Shown here: positions 8,490 to 15,674 of the stretch, piece after piece
How the letters are laid out: every line of letters begins with the position of its first letter
Position numbering within the stretch: position 1 is the first letter of the stretch
Origin: Verrucomicrobiota bacterium
GTDB taxonomy: Bacteria > Verrucomicrobiota > Verrucomicrobiia > Opitutales > Opitutaceae
NCBI GenBank assembly: GCA_023446865.1
Contig: JAEXPL010000426.1
Coordinates: 1 to 20,868, forward strand
Direction: 5' to 3'
DNA: 20,868 nucleotides
Notes under the pieces: generated by a model
What the model was told of the DNA's origin: nothing
Database searches by the model: none
What the model saw: the letters and a program-made list of their open reading frames with translations, nothing else
Program-made: the position numbers and the translations under genes

Positions 8490-8906
8490 ATGAAAAAACT
8501 CGTCCTACTCTCCGCCCTTGCTGCCAGCGCGATCTTCTCGGGCTGCAGCACCGTCAACACGATCGAGCGCGAGACACCGCAGAGCCGCCCGAACTACATC
8601 CGGGATCGCCGACTGGTGTTCGATGGCTGGCTCGCCGAATCCATTGCGGTCACCGACCTCGCGCAGACCCATGTCTCCAGCAACCTGCTGAAGATCGACA
8701 TGAAGGTCCGCAACCTGCATCGCCACTACAAAGACTACCGGTACCGCGTCGAATGGATCGGCGAGGACGGGATGGTCATCCCATCCCCCATCGACGGATG
8801 GAAGACCATCCACCTCGAAGGCCGCGAAGAGACCCACGTATCCGCCACGGCCACCTCCCCGAAGGCGGTCGATTTCATCATCAAGTTCATGCTGGACCAC
8901 GAATAA
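8490..8906 (+). CDS. ycfL: YcfL-family lipoprotein
   Basis: 138 residues, 9 bases after the COG3014 gene and 9 before the LpoB-like gene. The signal peptide MKKLVLLSALAASAIFSGC ends in a lipobox with Cys19. The mature part fits the DUF1425/YcfL beta-sandwich: LKIDMKVRNLHRHYKDYRYR, a central VEWIGEDGMVIPSP (the aromatic-W-x-D/E-x-x-G hairpin) and the closing strand DFIIKFMLDHE. In E. coli ycfL is also adjacent to lpoB (ycfM). The molecular role of YcfL is not established. The start is the ATG giving a textbook type II signal peptide; the upstream cctccc is not a Shine-Dalgarno sequence. Confidence 0.82.
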   Translation: MKKLVLLSALAASAIFSGCSTVNTIERETPQSRPNYIRDRRLVFDGWLAESIAVTDLAQTHVSSNLLKIDMKVRNLHRHYKDYRYRVEWIGEDGMVIPSPIDGWKTIHLEGREETHVSATATSPKAVDFIIKFMLDHE

Positions 8907-8915
8907 ACCTCTCCA

Positions 8916-9521
8916 ATGAAGACACGCCATATCGTCCCCGTCCTTTTCGGTGCCTGCGCCATCGCCTTGGCCCCGCTGACGGCTACCGCCAACACCGTGA
9001 AGAAGGTGGACCCCAAGCAAAAGGTCCTCGTCAACGCCACCCAGATCAGCCCCAGCGAATGGTCTGAGGCCGCGGAGAAGCTGATTTCCAATCTGCTCGG
9101 ATCCGATGTGCTCGCCTCGATTCAGCAACCTCCCGCCGTCATGGCGATCAGCCGAATCCGCAACGACACCACGATGCAGATCGACATCGACTCCTTGACG
9201 AAGAAGATCCGCGTCGCCCTCAACCAGAGCGGCAAGATCCTCACCACCACGACCCTCGGGCTAGGCGGCAAGTCCGAGGATCCGTTGGCGAAGGAGTCGG
9301 CCGAGTACGCGCAGTTCATGTCCGGCCAAAAGCAGGAAACGCGCATGCCCGACTTCACGCTCTCCGGGAAGATCATCGAATCGCGCATCAAGCAGGGCCG
9401 CGAGACCCTCATCACCTACACCTTCCAGCTCAGCCTGACCGACGTGAAGAGCGGCTTGGCCGTCTGGGAAGCCGAAGAGGCGATCGCCAAGACTTCGAAG
9501 AAGTCCGCGGTCGGATGGTAA
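8916..9521 (+). CDS. lpoB: LpoB-like penicillin-binding protein activator
   Basis: 201 residues, last gene of the operon. In gammaproteobacteria LpoB is an outer-membrane lipoprotein that activates the peptidoglycan synthase PBP1B from the outside. Family features are visible: PPAVMAISRIRNDTTMQIDI, then LTKKIRVALNQSGKILTTTT, a PDFTLSGKIIES strand, and the terminal GLAVWEAEEAIAKTSKKSAV followed by GW. There is no good lipobox: the first 26 residues read as a type I signal peptide ending LTATA before Asn-Thr. FGAC at residues 11-14 lies too early and lacks the required residues. A soluble periplasmic form is therefore predicted, unlike the E. coli protein. No PBP gene is in the window, so the partner is unknown and the symbol is family-level only. 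Confidence 0.82.
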   Translation: MKTRHIVPVLFGACAIALAPLTATANTVKKVDPKQKVLVNATQISPSEWSEAAEKLISNLLGSDVLASIQQPPAVMAISRIRNDTTMQIDIDSLTKKIRVALNQSGKILTTTTLGLGGKSEDPLAKESAEYAQFMSGQKQETRMPDFTLSGKIIESRIKQGRETLITYTFQLSLTDVKSGLAVWEAEEAIAKTSKKSAVGW

Positions 9522-9545
9522 GGACAAACGAAACCTAGGCTCATC

Positions 9546-9578
9546 AAGCCCCCCGACGCCTTGTGCGCGGGGGGCTTT
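9546..9578 (+). terminator. Terminator hairpin after the LpoB-like operon
   Basis: A perfect 10-bp stem (aagccccccg at 9546-9555 with cggggggctt at 9568-9577) continues inward with cgc/gcg around a five-base loop. The T tract is short (three T at 9576-9578), so termination may be inefficient, but the stem is very GC-rich. It lies 24 bases after the stop at 9521 and before the start at 9615. Confidence 0.75.
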
Positions 9579-9614
9579 GGTGCCACTAGCCCCGAGCAAG
9601 CACCCCTTCCTCAC

Positions 9615-11741
9615 GTGAAATCATTCCGCTTCCTCCTTTTGCTATGCATCCCGATACTGGCCGGACTCAGCATCGCCCAAACAGACGGCGTGAGTTCACC
9701 AAGTGCCAACGCTGAGCGCATCCAGAAGCAATTCGAAGAGAAATACCTCGCGGTGCTTCGCAACGCACTGGGTTCGGAGGCGGGTGGAGCAGGGGCCGAG
9801 TTCTGGGAGAACGCATACCAGATCGTCTTCGGGGTCCGCGTGAACGATGCGCAGGGAGCGCGCGCCGCACGCGACATCTTCGAATCGGCCAAGACGTGGC
9901 CGCGCGTGCGGTACATGCCGATTACTCCGGAGAATCCGATATACCTCCCGGGCCCGCAGGGGGACCGAATGGAGGAGGAGCTCAACCAAGCCCTGGCCGA
10001 CTTTGAGGCCAAAGCCCATCATACGCAGGCGGACTACGCGGCTGTGATCACAAAGATGGCACCGTTTATTCGGACTATCATGGCGGATGACATGATGCGC
10101 GAAGGCGGGGTCGAGGTTCCGGCAGGCACGGTCCTGACCTACGAGGCACCAGCCTACTGCCTTCAACACAATCTTCCAGCCCCCTCGTCAGGCGACGACA
10201 TGTGGCTGATTCCGGCGAGTACACTGATCCCGCCTGGCGCCCGCGAGATCTTCGAAGCGCTGCTTCGGTACTCAGAAGGTCACCCCAATGACCATTCGAT
10301 TATCCAGTCGCTACTCTGGGCCATCCGGGAAGCCAACGAGCACCCCTATACCAAGATTTCCGCGGACCAGCGGCGTGTGCTTGATGCTTCACTCAAAGAC
10401 GGCGCCAACAAGTTCCTCGCGTTCATGGGGGTGAAGGTCGATCAACCGAAGTCCGCCAAGCCCACTGTTTCGCGCCGGCCGACTCCACCGGCTTCTGACC
10501 CCTATGGCGATCCGTACGGAAGCACGTCAACGGACGGTGCGTCGGACGACAGTTCGGATCCTTACGGAAGGCCAGCGTCTACTCCCCCGTCCACCCCGCG
10601 GAACCAAGGCGGCGCGCTGGATAGTTCGGCGCTGAAGCGGCAGATCGCCCAGAAGAACAAAGAGAATGCGGGCATCATCGAGCATGGGATGGATCCATGC
10701 GACCCGGGCCAAGTTGAGGCGATCATGCGCCGACTCAATGACCCGGCGTTGAAGAAGAACCGGGGCGACAATCCACCTACACCCAACGATGGATTCACTC
10801 AGCTCGCGCCGAATGTCGCAGCCAAGACGACGACCCGGAACGGGAAGAACATCACCGAGGTCGCGAACGGTTCGAATAAGGATTTTTGGTTCAGGCCGGA
10901 AAGCTATATCGCCCTCACTCGGCAGAACAGGCAGCCCTTTGCGTTCACGGCACCGGGACAACTGCCTACGCCCGAGGAAATGGCACAGGCCGTGGCGAAG
11001 GCCAAAGAGATTGTCGCCAAGTCGAAGCTCGTGCTGCACGGCAAGTATGATCCCAACTACCACGCGCAAAACCGCATTTGGGATATTCTCCAGCACGACT
11101 CGGATGGGAACCCAATCTGTGATGTGATCGATTATTGGCCCCTCGATGGCACTACGGTGAATAAGCGAGGCGTGCGAGTCCGTGACACGGATAGGCCGAT
11201 TCCCACTGTTCTAGCTATCGTCAACTTGTACGACAGGAACGGCGTCCCGATTACGGCTGCATGGAATGTATACGACGCACTGGAGTGGGATTCCGACTGC
11301 CACGGTTATTCCCTTACCGGCGGACAGTTCTTCATCGATAACGGTCAGATCCAGCAATTCCTCGATGGAGTGACGACGGACAAGAAGCGGGTGAACAAGA
11401 CCTCCTTGCTCAAGAAAGGCAACACCTTCCCAGCGAACAACCTCGGCGACGCCCCAAAGGGATCGTTGGTGGTCCTCCGCAAGGCCGACAACACTGTTGT
11501 CCACTCCTTCATCTCACTGGGAGAAGGAAAAATCCGGGAAGCAGCTGGAACTGTGGTGTACGACTCAACAGGACAAAGTGTTTCACGACCAAACACCGCA
11601 ACAGGTTGGACAAATGAGGCAGGGCAGAATGCCATTGGTGCGTTAGGCAAGACACATGATACAACCCTCGCCAAAGCCGTCGAGAGTTGGACAGCACGAA
11701 ACCCAGGGCTGACGGTGGAAGTGTGGACGCCCACCCAATGA
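9615..11741 (+). CDS. Secreted protein with possible papain-like Cys/His hydrolase C-terminus
   Basis: 708 residues; family not recognised. The GTG at 9615 gives a clean signal peptide (KSFRFLLLLCIPILAGLSIA, cut near residue 21). The open frame upstream runs through the terminator hairpin and is rejected. Residues about 25-280 are mainly helical. Residues 280-345 are disordered with three DPYG motifs (295, 299 and 315). The C-terminal 190 residues are globular. DSDCHGYSLTGG with Cys562, a GDAPKGSLVVLR segment and VVHSFISLGEGKIREAAG with His630 follow the order Cys-helix / PGD-like strand / His-strand-GdG of NlpC/P60 or CHAP-type hydrolases. That resemblance is by eye and the catalytic role is inferred. 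Codon use is more AT-rich near 11560-11700 than in the surrounding operons. It overlaps the next gene by four bases. Confidence 0.75.
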   Translation: MKSFRFLLLLCIPILAGLSIAQTDGVSSPSANAERIQKQFEEKYLAVLRNALGSEAGGAGAEFWENAYQIVFGVRVNDAQGARAARDIFESAKTWPRVRYMPITPENPIYLPGPQGDRMEEELNQALADFEAKAHHTQADYAAVITKMAPFIRTIMADDMMREGGVEVPAGTVLTYEAPAYCLQHNLPAPSSGDDMWLIPASTLIPPGAREIFEALLRYSEGHPNDHSIIQSLLWAIREANEHPYTKISADQRRVLDASLKDGANKFLAFMGVKVDQPKSAKPTVSRRPTPPASDPYGDPYGSTSTDGASDDSSDPYGRPASTPPSTPRNQGGALDSSALKRQIAQKNKENAGIIEHGMDPCDPGQVEAIMRRLNDPALKKNRGDNPPTPNDGFTQLAPNVAAKTTTRNGKNITEVANGSNKDFWFRPESYIALTRQNRQPFAFTAPGQLPTPEEMAQAVAKAKEIVAKSKLVLHGKYDPNYHAQNRIWDILQHDSDGNPICDVIDYWPLDGTTVNKRGVRVRDTDRPIPTVLAIVNLYDRNGVPITAAWNVYDALEWDSDCHGYSLTGGQFFIDNGQIQQFLDGVTTDKKRVNKTSLLKKGNTFPANNLGDAPKGSLVVLRKADNTVVHSFISLGEGKIREAAGTVVYDSTGQSVSRPNTATGWTNEAGQNAIGALGKTHDTTLAKAVESWTARNPGLTVEVWTPTQ

Positions 11742-12241
11742 AAGGTTGGAGCTTTGGCATTCTATTCTTTGTTGGGCTCTGCTCGTCCGCATGCCCCGCC
11801 CCTAATCGCCCAATGCCTCTCACCATCGAAGTCAACCGCCAGAAATTCGAGTACCGTCTTGTCGCGAATGCCGCAGGTATTGAACTCGGCCAAGACGCCA
11901 TCGAGCCATGGAAGATGCAATGTCCCCATGGAGCGAAGATCCAGCTCGCCTTCGCCGGTATTCCAACACCGACGGACCTTCGAGGCTATTCCCCGGAGGT
12001 AATGGTCTCTGAGATCTACAAGCCATCCCAGAGGATCTTCACCACGCAAACCTCCGGGCCAGTTACACAATGGTTCAGTGTCAGGGTTCTTCTTCCCGAT
12101 CTCAATGATAGTGACTTGGCCGCGTTGCGGGCGTTTCGGATCCTCTGGTACGTCGACGAGGACAGTGCGCCCACGATCACATCGGACTGGATCCCGATCA
12201 CCAGTAAAGACGTCGCGAACCTGAGCGGGTCGCCCCCTTGA
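11738..12241 (+). CDS. Small secreted protein of unknown family, coupled to the preceding gene
   Basis: 167 residues. Its ATG overlaps the stop of the preceding gene in an ATGA arrangement, indicating translational coupling. The signal peptide is MKGWSFGILFFVGLCSSAC; Cys19 follows SSA, so a lipobox with a poor -3 residue or a type I cleavage nearby are both possible. The mature protein looks beta-rich (LTIEVNRQKFEYRLV, VTQWFSVRVLLPDL, FRILWYVDEDSAP), consistent with an Ig-like or beta-sandwich fold. No family is recognised. If the upstream protein is a wall hydrolase or toxin, this could be its periplasmic partner or immunity protein, but that is only inference from coupling and export. Confidence 0.72.
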   Translation: MKGWSFGILFFVGLCSSACPAPNRPMPLTIEVNRQKFEYRLVANAAGIELGQDAIEPWKMQCPHGAKIQLAFAGIPTPTDLRGYSPEVMVSEIYKPSQRIFTTQTSGPVTQWFSVRVLLPDLNDSDLAALRAFRILWYVDEDSAPTITSDWIPITSKDVANLSGSPP

Positions 12242-12594
12242 TACGATTGCGCCGCGAGTGGCGGCGAAATTCGGTCAATCCGTTCATCGTGGCAGACGGC
12301 AACGACTCCGGAAAAGCACCAGTGCGACCGAAATTGCAGTACAAATGTCGACCGATTCCTCCGGACATTATCCGTAAAACCAACGACAATGTATTTTGAT
12401 TCTCAAGCCTCCTTTGAAGCGGTGCCTGCCCTAAACCTAGAATGCCATCATCGACTCGTGTTCGGCATGCCCCGCTGGTCGTTTGCGTCCTTCATAGGCG
12501 AGTGGACTGCAATGGTTCCGGCGGGCGCTCGGCGAACACTAGGCGGAATGAGGTAGCGATGAACACCGTTAGTTCCGCCTGAAATCGTTTGCTC
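12242..12594. other. 353-base intergenic region ahead of the AAA+ operon
   Basis: No gene or recognised RNA was seen. The most AT-rich part is 12360-12410. A weak promoter-like pair (TTATCC 12368-12373, TATTTT 12392-12397, spacer 18) matches only three and four of six consensus bases. A perfect 8-bp inverted repeat lies close to the downstream start. No terminator hairpin with a T tract was found after the secreted gene pair. Confidence 0.4.
12541..12580 (+). promoter_or_regulatory. Inverted repeat in the leader of the AAA+ operon
   Basis: aggcggaa at 12541-12548 pairs perfectly with ttccgcct at 12573-12580 across a 24-base loop, ending 14 bases before the ATG at 12595. It could form an RNA hairpin near the start codon or an operator. 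There is no T tract, so it is not a terminator. An 8-bp stem in GC-rich DNA may be chance. Confidence 0.3.
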
Positions 12595-13071
12595 ATGGCT
12601 CGCAGCATCCTGATCCACTCTGAATCGGAAGGGGGCCTATTCCAGCCTGCCGGCGCCGCCAAGACCGCCGCGACCTCCGCTTTCACCACCCCCAAGGCCC
12701 GACTTAACGCACGGCGGTCTACAGCCTATCTGTCCGCGCTCGCCCAGCTGGACGCCGGCGGGCATCTGCTTGATGACAAGACCAAGGCAGCCATTCGCGC
12801 GGCGATCCGCGCGGAGTTTCCCGAGGTCTCGGCGGTGGATCTGCCGTTGGGGATCGTGGCCCGCTGCCATCTGGGCCATCCCTACGAGGTTCACACGCTC
12901 GACTGCGCCCTCGACATCGTCGAGCACTACAAGATCGGCCAAGCTCTGCCCGGCGGCATGGAGCGCGCGCGAACGCTGGCGCGGCACCCTTCCTACGTCT
13001 TTGTCGAGGTCTACCTCCGGCAGGTGCGCGCCGTGTCGGCCGATGGCACGGTGACCACTCTCGATCTCTAG
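12595..13071 (+). CDS. Small protein of an unrecognised Cys-x13-Cys domain, shared with the GYF_2 protein
   Basis: 158 residues, first gene of the AAA+ operon. There is no signal peptide or membrane segment, so it is probably cytoplasmic. The first 58 residues (MARSILIHSESEGGLFQPAG onwards) are poorly ordered, Ala-rich and basic. Residues 59-158 are homologous to residues 459-558 of the GYF_2 protein at 2705-4381, with about 54 identities in 100 aligned positions counted by hand and no gaps. Invariant blocks include ARC-x-LGHP-x-EVH-x-LDC (Cys91 and Cys104), EH-x-KIGQ-x-LP, ERAR-x-LARH and a final DG-x-VT. The domain looks mixed alpha/beta; I know no name for it. The ATG at 12595 is preferred over a TTG at 12589. 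The next gene follows after 21 bases. Confidence 0.82.
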   Translation: MARSILIHSESEGGLFQPAGAAKTAATSAFTTPKARLNARRSTAYLSALAQLDAGGHLLDDKTKAAIRAAIRAEFPEVSAVDLPLGIVARCHLGHPYEVHTLDCALDIVEHYKIGQALPGGMERARTLARHPSYVFVEVYLRQVRAVSADGTVTTLDL

Positions 13072-13092
13072 CCTTCAACGGGAACAACCACG

Positions 13093-14823
13093 ATGTCCGA
13101 CCAAATCATCAGTACAGCCAATCTCGCCTTCATCGAATCGTCGCTCGCCGCACTCAACAGCCGGATCGGCACAGTCAACGAGAACGTTCAGGTCGTCTAT
13201 GGGAAGGTCGAGCAGACCGCCCAAGAAATCAGCACCACGCGGCAGGAACTGGCCGTGCTTGCCAACGATTTCGCCGAGTTCGTCCAACGCGACCGACTCG
13301 CCAAGGCCTTGCAGTTGGCCGAAACCCGGGTGGTCAAGGTGCGGCAGGAATTGGAGCAAAAGTTCGGTCATCTCGACGAGGTACGCAAACGTACGACCGG
13401 CATCCTGCAGGCGGTCGATGTGCGGGTCGTACGCACGGAGACCATGCACAGCGGAACCGAAGAGCTGATGGTCAAGGCGCCGCGTTACTGGCTGGCGCCC
13501 GGTCTGGTCGCCCTCACCGCCTGGCTTGCCGATAACCAGGAACTCGCCAACCGCGCATTGCAGGAGGCGTTGCGGCGCGACACCAACAAGACGTGCCTGC
13601 TCTTCGCGCTGATCAGCCGGCGCGGCAATCGCCATGGCCCGGCCGCACGGTGGCTCGACCACTATTTCGGCCTCCAGGATCCGACCAACATGGACCGCGA
13701 AGTCGTGCTCCTGTTGGAGGCGGTGGCGCACGGCGTCTTTGGTCCGGAGGGGCGCCAGATCTGCTCGCGCTCGATGGACGGCTGGCTGGCGTTCCTCACC
13801 GCGCGCGACGGCTTTGTCGACGAACAGCGCAAGCATTGGGCCGCCGCACTGGAACGTTTCACGCCGCGCCAGCTGGACGAGAAGGATTTCGCCCGGCTGC
13901 GCAAGATCGCCGGCAACTGGACGGAGCTCGAGTCCTCGCTTCTGAACGCGCGCCTGCACCAGCCAGTGCTCGATCACTTCACCCGGGTCTTCAACTACCG
14001 ACCGGAGTCGTCCACGAAGCTGGTGACCCAGGTCGACGGCATCCTCGACAAACTGGTATGCCGGTTCGACGACGAGGAGCTGCCACTGCGCCGGCAGGAA
14101 CGGCTCCTGTCCCTGATCATCGACGAGAACGGCGACGAGCAGCAGGCTCGCAAGACCTTCGATGTCGAAACCAAGGCGCTGGAGGAGCACATCAGTTTCA
14201 CGCAGATCCTCACCAATGCCGCGATCCACTCCGACACCGCCGGTGCGAGCAGCGCCACGCAGCGGCTGGCCACCGCCCTATCGCGCGACTGGATCGAGGC
14301 GGCGCACAACCAACTGACGGCCCAGACCCGGGCTACGGCTCCGGCCAGCGCGAAGCTCACCCTCGCAGGCTGGTCGGGCGAGACCAAGGATGGCTCCGAA
14401 GAAGCGGTGCTGGTGCCGGCCCTGGAGGCCGAGATCAAGGCACAGGAGGAGAAGGCACTCGCCGCCATCGGCATCGGTGCCGGCGGAGTGATCGCCGCAA
14501 TCGGGGCGGTACTGAGCCTCCTGCTGGCCTTCAGCGGCGCGGGCTGGCTGATCGTGACGATCATCTGCAGCATCGTCTTCGTGGTGAAATTCCGCGGGAT
14601 CAAGAAGCGCAAGGAGCAGACCCGCGCCGCGTATGAGAAATCCCGAGCCGAAAATGTCGCCTACCTGCGTGCGACATTGGCGGAGATGGTCGACTATCGC
14701 CGTGCATGGTCGCAGGCGGATACCGTGGCGGGAAAACTCGCGCCGTTGCTCCGGTCCTTTGATCCCCGTGAAATGACGGCGCCCGATCACAGCGGGGCCC
14801 GCCAAGTCGTCGCCAACAATTGA
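13093..14823 (+). CDS. Coiled-coil and helical-repeat protein with C-terminal membrane hairpin
   Basis: 576 residues, function unknown. Residues about 10-130 are a long amphipathic coiled coil (LNSRIGTVNENVQVVYGKVE, later LAKALQLAETRVVKVRQELE). Residues about 130-300 look like TPR-type helical repeats (LVALTAWLADNQELANRALQ, TNKTCLLFALISRRGNRHGP, REVVLLLEAVAHGVFGPEGR). The region 300-450 is helical. Two membrane segments lie at about 457-480 and 484-502, separated by SGAGW and followed by the basic KFRGIKKRKEQ, so both large domains should lie in the cytoplasm on the same side as the ATPase. The C-terminal 60 residues are helical. It could tether or oligomerise the operon's complex at the membrane. 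The following proline-rich gene starts 11 bases after its stop. Confidence 0.82.
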   Translation: MSDQIISTANLAFIESSLAALNSRIGTVNENVQVVYGKVEQTAQEISTTRQELAVLANDFAEFVQRDRLAKALQLAETRVVKVRQELEQKFGHLDEVRKRTTGILQAVDVRVVRTETMHSGTEELMVKAPRYWLAPGLVALTAWLADNQELANRALQEALRRDTNKTCLLFALISRRGNRHGPAARWLDHYFGLQDPTNMDREVVLLLEAVAHGVFGPEGRQICSRSMDGWLAFLTARDGFVDEQRKHWAAALERFTPRQLDEKDFARLRKIAGNWTELESSLLNARLHQPVLDHFTRVFNYRPESSTKLVTQVDGILDKLVCRFDDEELPLRRQERLLSLIIDENGDEQQARKTFDVETKALEEHISFTQILTNAAIHSDTAGASSATQRLATALSRDWIEAAHNQLTAQTRATAPASAKLTLAGWSGETKDGSEEAVLVPALEAEIKAQEEKALAAIGIGAGGVIAAIGAVLSLLLAFSGAGWLIVTIICSIVFVVKFRGIKKRKEQTRAAYEKSRAENVAYLRATLAEMVDYRRAWSQADTVAGKLAPLLRSFDPREMTAPDHSGARQVVANN

Positions 14824-14834
14824 CCCTGGATACC

Positions 14835-15125
14835 ATGTCACGCCCGCTTCTTCCCGCCGATCAGAACAACACTCAACCGCCGGCTCCGGCCCAATCGAAC
14901 GCGGACGTTGCCGCGGCGATCGCAGCGTTGCCCCCGTTGCCCGGCGCCCCGATTCCGCCGCCCATTGCCCATTCATCCCCGCCCACGCCCCCACCGCCGC
15001 CCACCCCAACGGCCACGACCAAGCCACCGGAGGCGCCGCTCCTCTCGAACTCGCCACTGGCCGAAGCGTTTCCCCAATGGGACCTGATGCCCCCGGCAGA
15101 GTTCATCAAGCGCGCCCGCCGGTGA
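14835..15125 (+). CDS. Proline-rich 96-residue protein with WDLMPP C-terminal motif
   Basis: Function unknown. About residues 10-70 are low-complexity and proline-rich (a PPTPPPPPTPTATTKPP stretch), probably disordered. The last 25 residues are different and look like a conserved peptide: SPLAEAFPQWDLMPPAEF followed by a basic tail. There is no signal peptide or membrane segment. The ATG at 14835 is chosen over an in-frame TTG at 14820. The stop overlaps the next start in a GTGA arrangement, so the two genes are probably translated together. Proline-rich sequence is the class of ligand bound by GYF domains, and a GYF_2 protein sharing another domain with this operon lies at 2705; a link is inference. 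The frame is supported by tight operon packing and the non-random C-terminus. Confidence 0.72.
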   Translation: MSRPLLPADQNNTQPPAPAQSNADVAAAIAALPPLPGAPIPPPIAHSSPPTPPPPPTPTATTKPPEAPLLSNSPLAEAFPQWDLMPPAEFIKRARR

Positions 15126-15658
15126 ACGCAGCGCCCAAGACCTATGCGGAATGGTCGGCGCTGCTCGACCGATTTGCGGTGGTGCCAGCCGAGACGGATG
15201 CCGAACTGCTGGCGCTGGCACGCGCAGGAACCATTGTGCATGGGGATGGTGTCACCGAACGCTTGGTCGACCGCATCGTCGAATTGATCAACCGCCGGCT
15301 GCGGACCTGCAACGAACTGTTCCAAGCGGAACTCAAGCGCGTGCAGGGCGAGACGGCGTTCGTGCAATCGATCCTGATGTTCCGCCAGCGGCTGGAGTTT
15401 CCCAAAGCATTGGCCGCTATCCCCGTTCTGCCCGAAAAGATTCAGGCTCAATTGGGCCAAGGCGTCCTCGACGCCTCGTTGAAGGCCCAAGACTCGCTCC
15501 TCGAGTCCGCCAAGGCGGATCGGACTGGCCGGCTCGCCCTTTGGATCAGCCAGAATCCGATCGTGCCCCGAAACCAGCCGCCACCTCTGCCGACTGCGAA
15601 GAGCTCCGCCGCGCTTTCCCCCACTCCGCCCCGCAAGGGTCGTCAAATCATCATCTAG
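15122..15658 (+). CDS. Small helical protein of the AAA+ operon, function unknown
   Basis: 178 residues from a GTG start at 15122 that overlaps the previous stop by four bases. The body (KTYAEWSALLDRFAVVPAET, TERLVDRIVELINRRLRTCN, ELFQAELKRVQGETAFVQSI, LMFRQRLEFPKALAAIPVLP) is almost entirely amphipathic helix and resembles a helical-bundle adaptor. The last 30 residues are proline-rich and basic, ending KGRQIII. There is no signal peptide or membrane segment. No family is recognised. An upstream open extension to 15077 lies inside the preceding gene and is not used. Its position directly before the ATPase, with a 16-base gap, suggests it works with the ATPase. Confidence 0.78.
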   Translation: MNAAPKTYAEWSALLDRFAVVPAETDAELLALARAGTIVHGDGVTERLVDRIVELINRRLRTCNELFQAELKRVQGETAFVQSILMFRQRLEFPKALAAIPVLPEKIQAQLGQGVLDASLKAQDSLLESAKADRTGRLALWISQNPIVPRNQPPPLPTAKSSAALSPTPPRKGRQIII

Positions 15659-15674
15659 CCGATCCGCTCCAGTC

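Noticed and set aside
8949..8960. FGAC as a lipobox in the LpoB-like protein
   Set aside because: Cys14 comes after too short a hydrophobic stretch, Phe at -3 is unsuitable, and a hydrophobic core continues to a normal type I site ending TATA.
9561..9614. Upstream start for the large secreted protein
   Set aside because: The extension runs through the terminator hairpin and would bury the signal peptide that begins at the GTG at 9615.
12368..12397. TTATCC / TATTTT as promoter of the AAA+ operon
   Set aside because: Only three and four consensus matches and 200 bases from the start; too weak to annotate separately.
13075..14229. 384-codon minus-strand frame opposite the coiled-coil protein
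   Set aside because: No family resemblance; the plus-strand frame has a clear coiled coil, membrane hairpin and operon packing.
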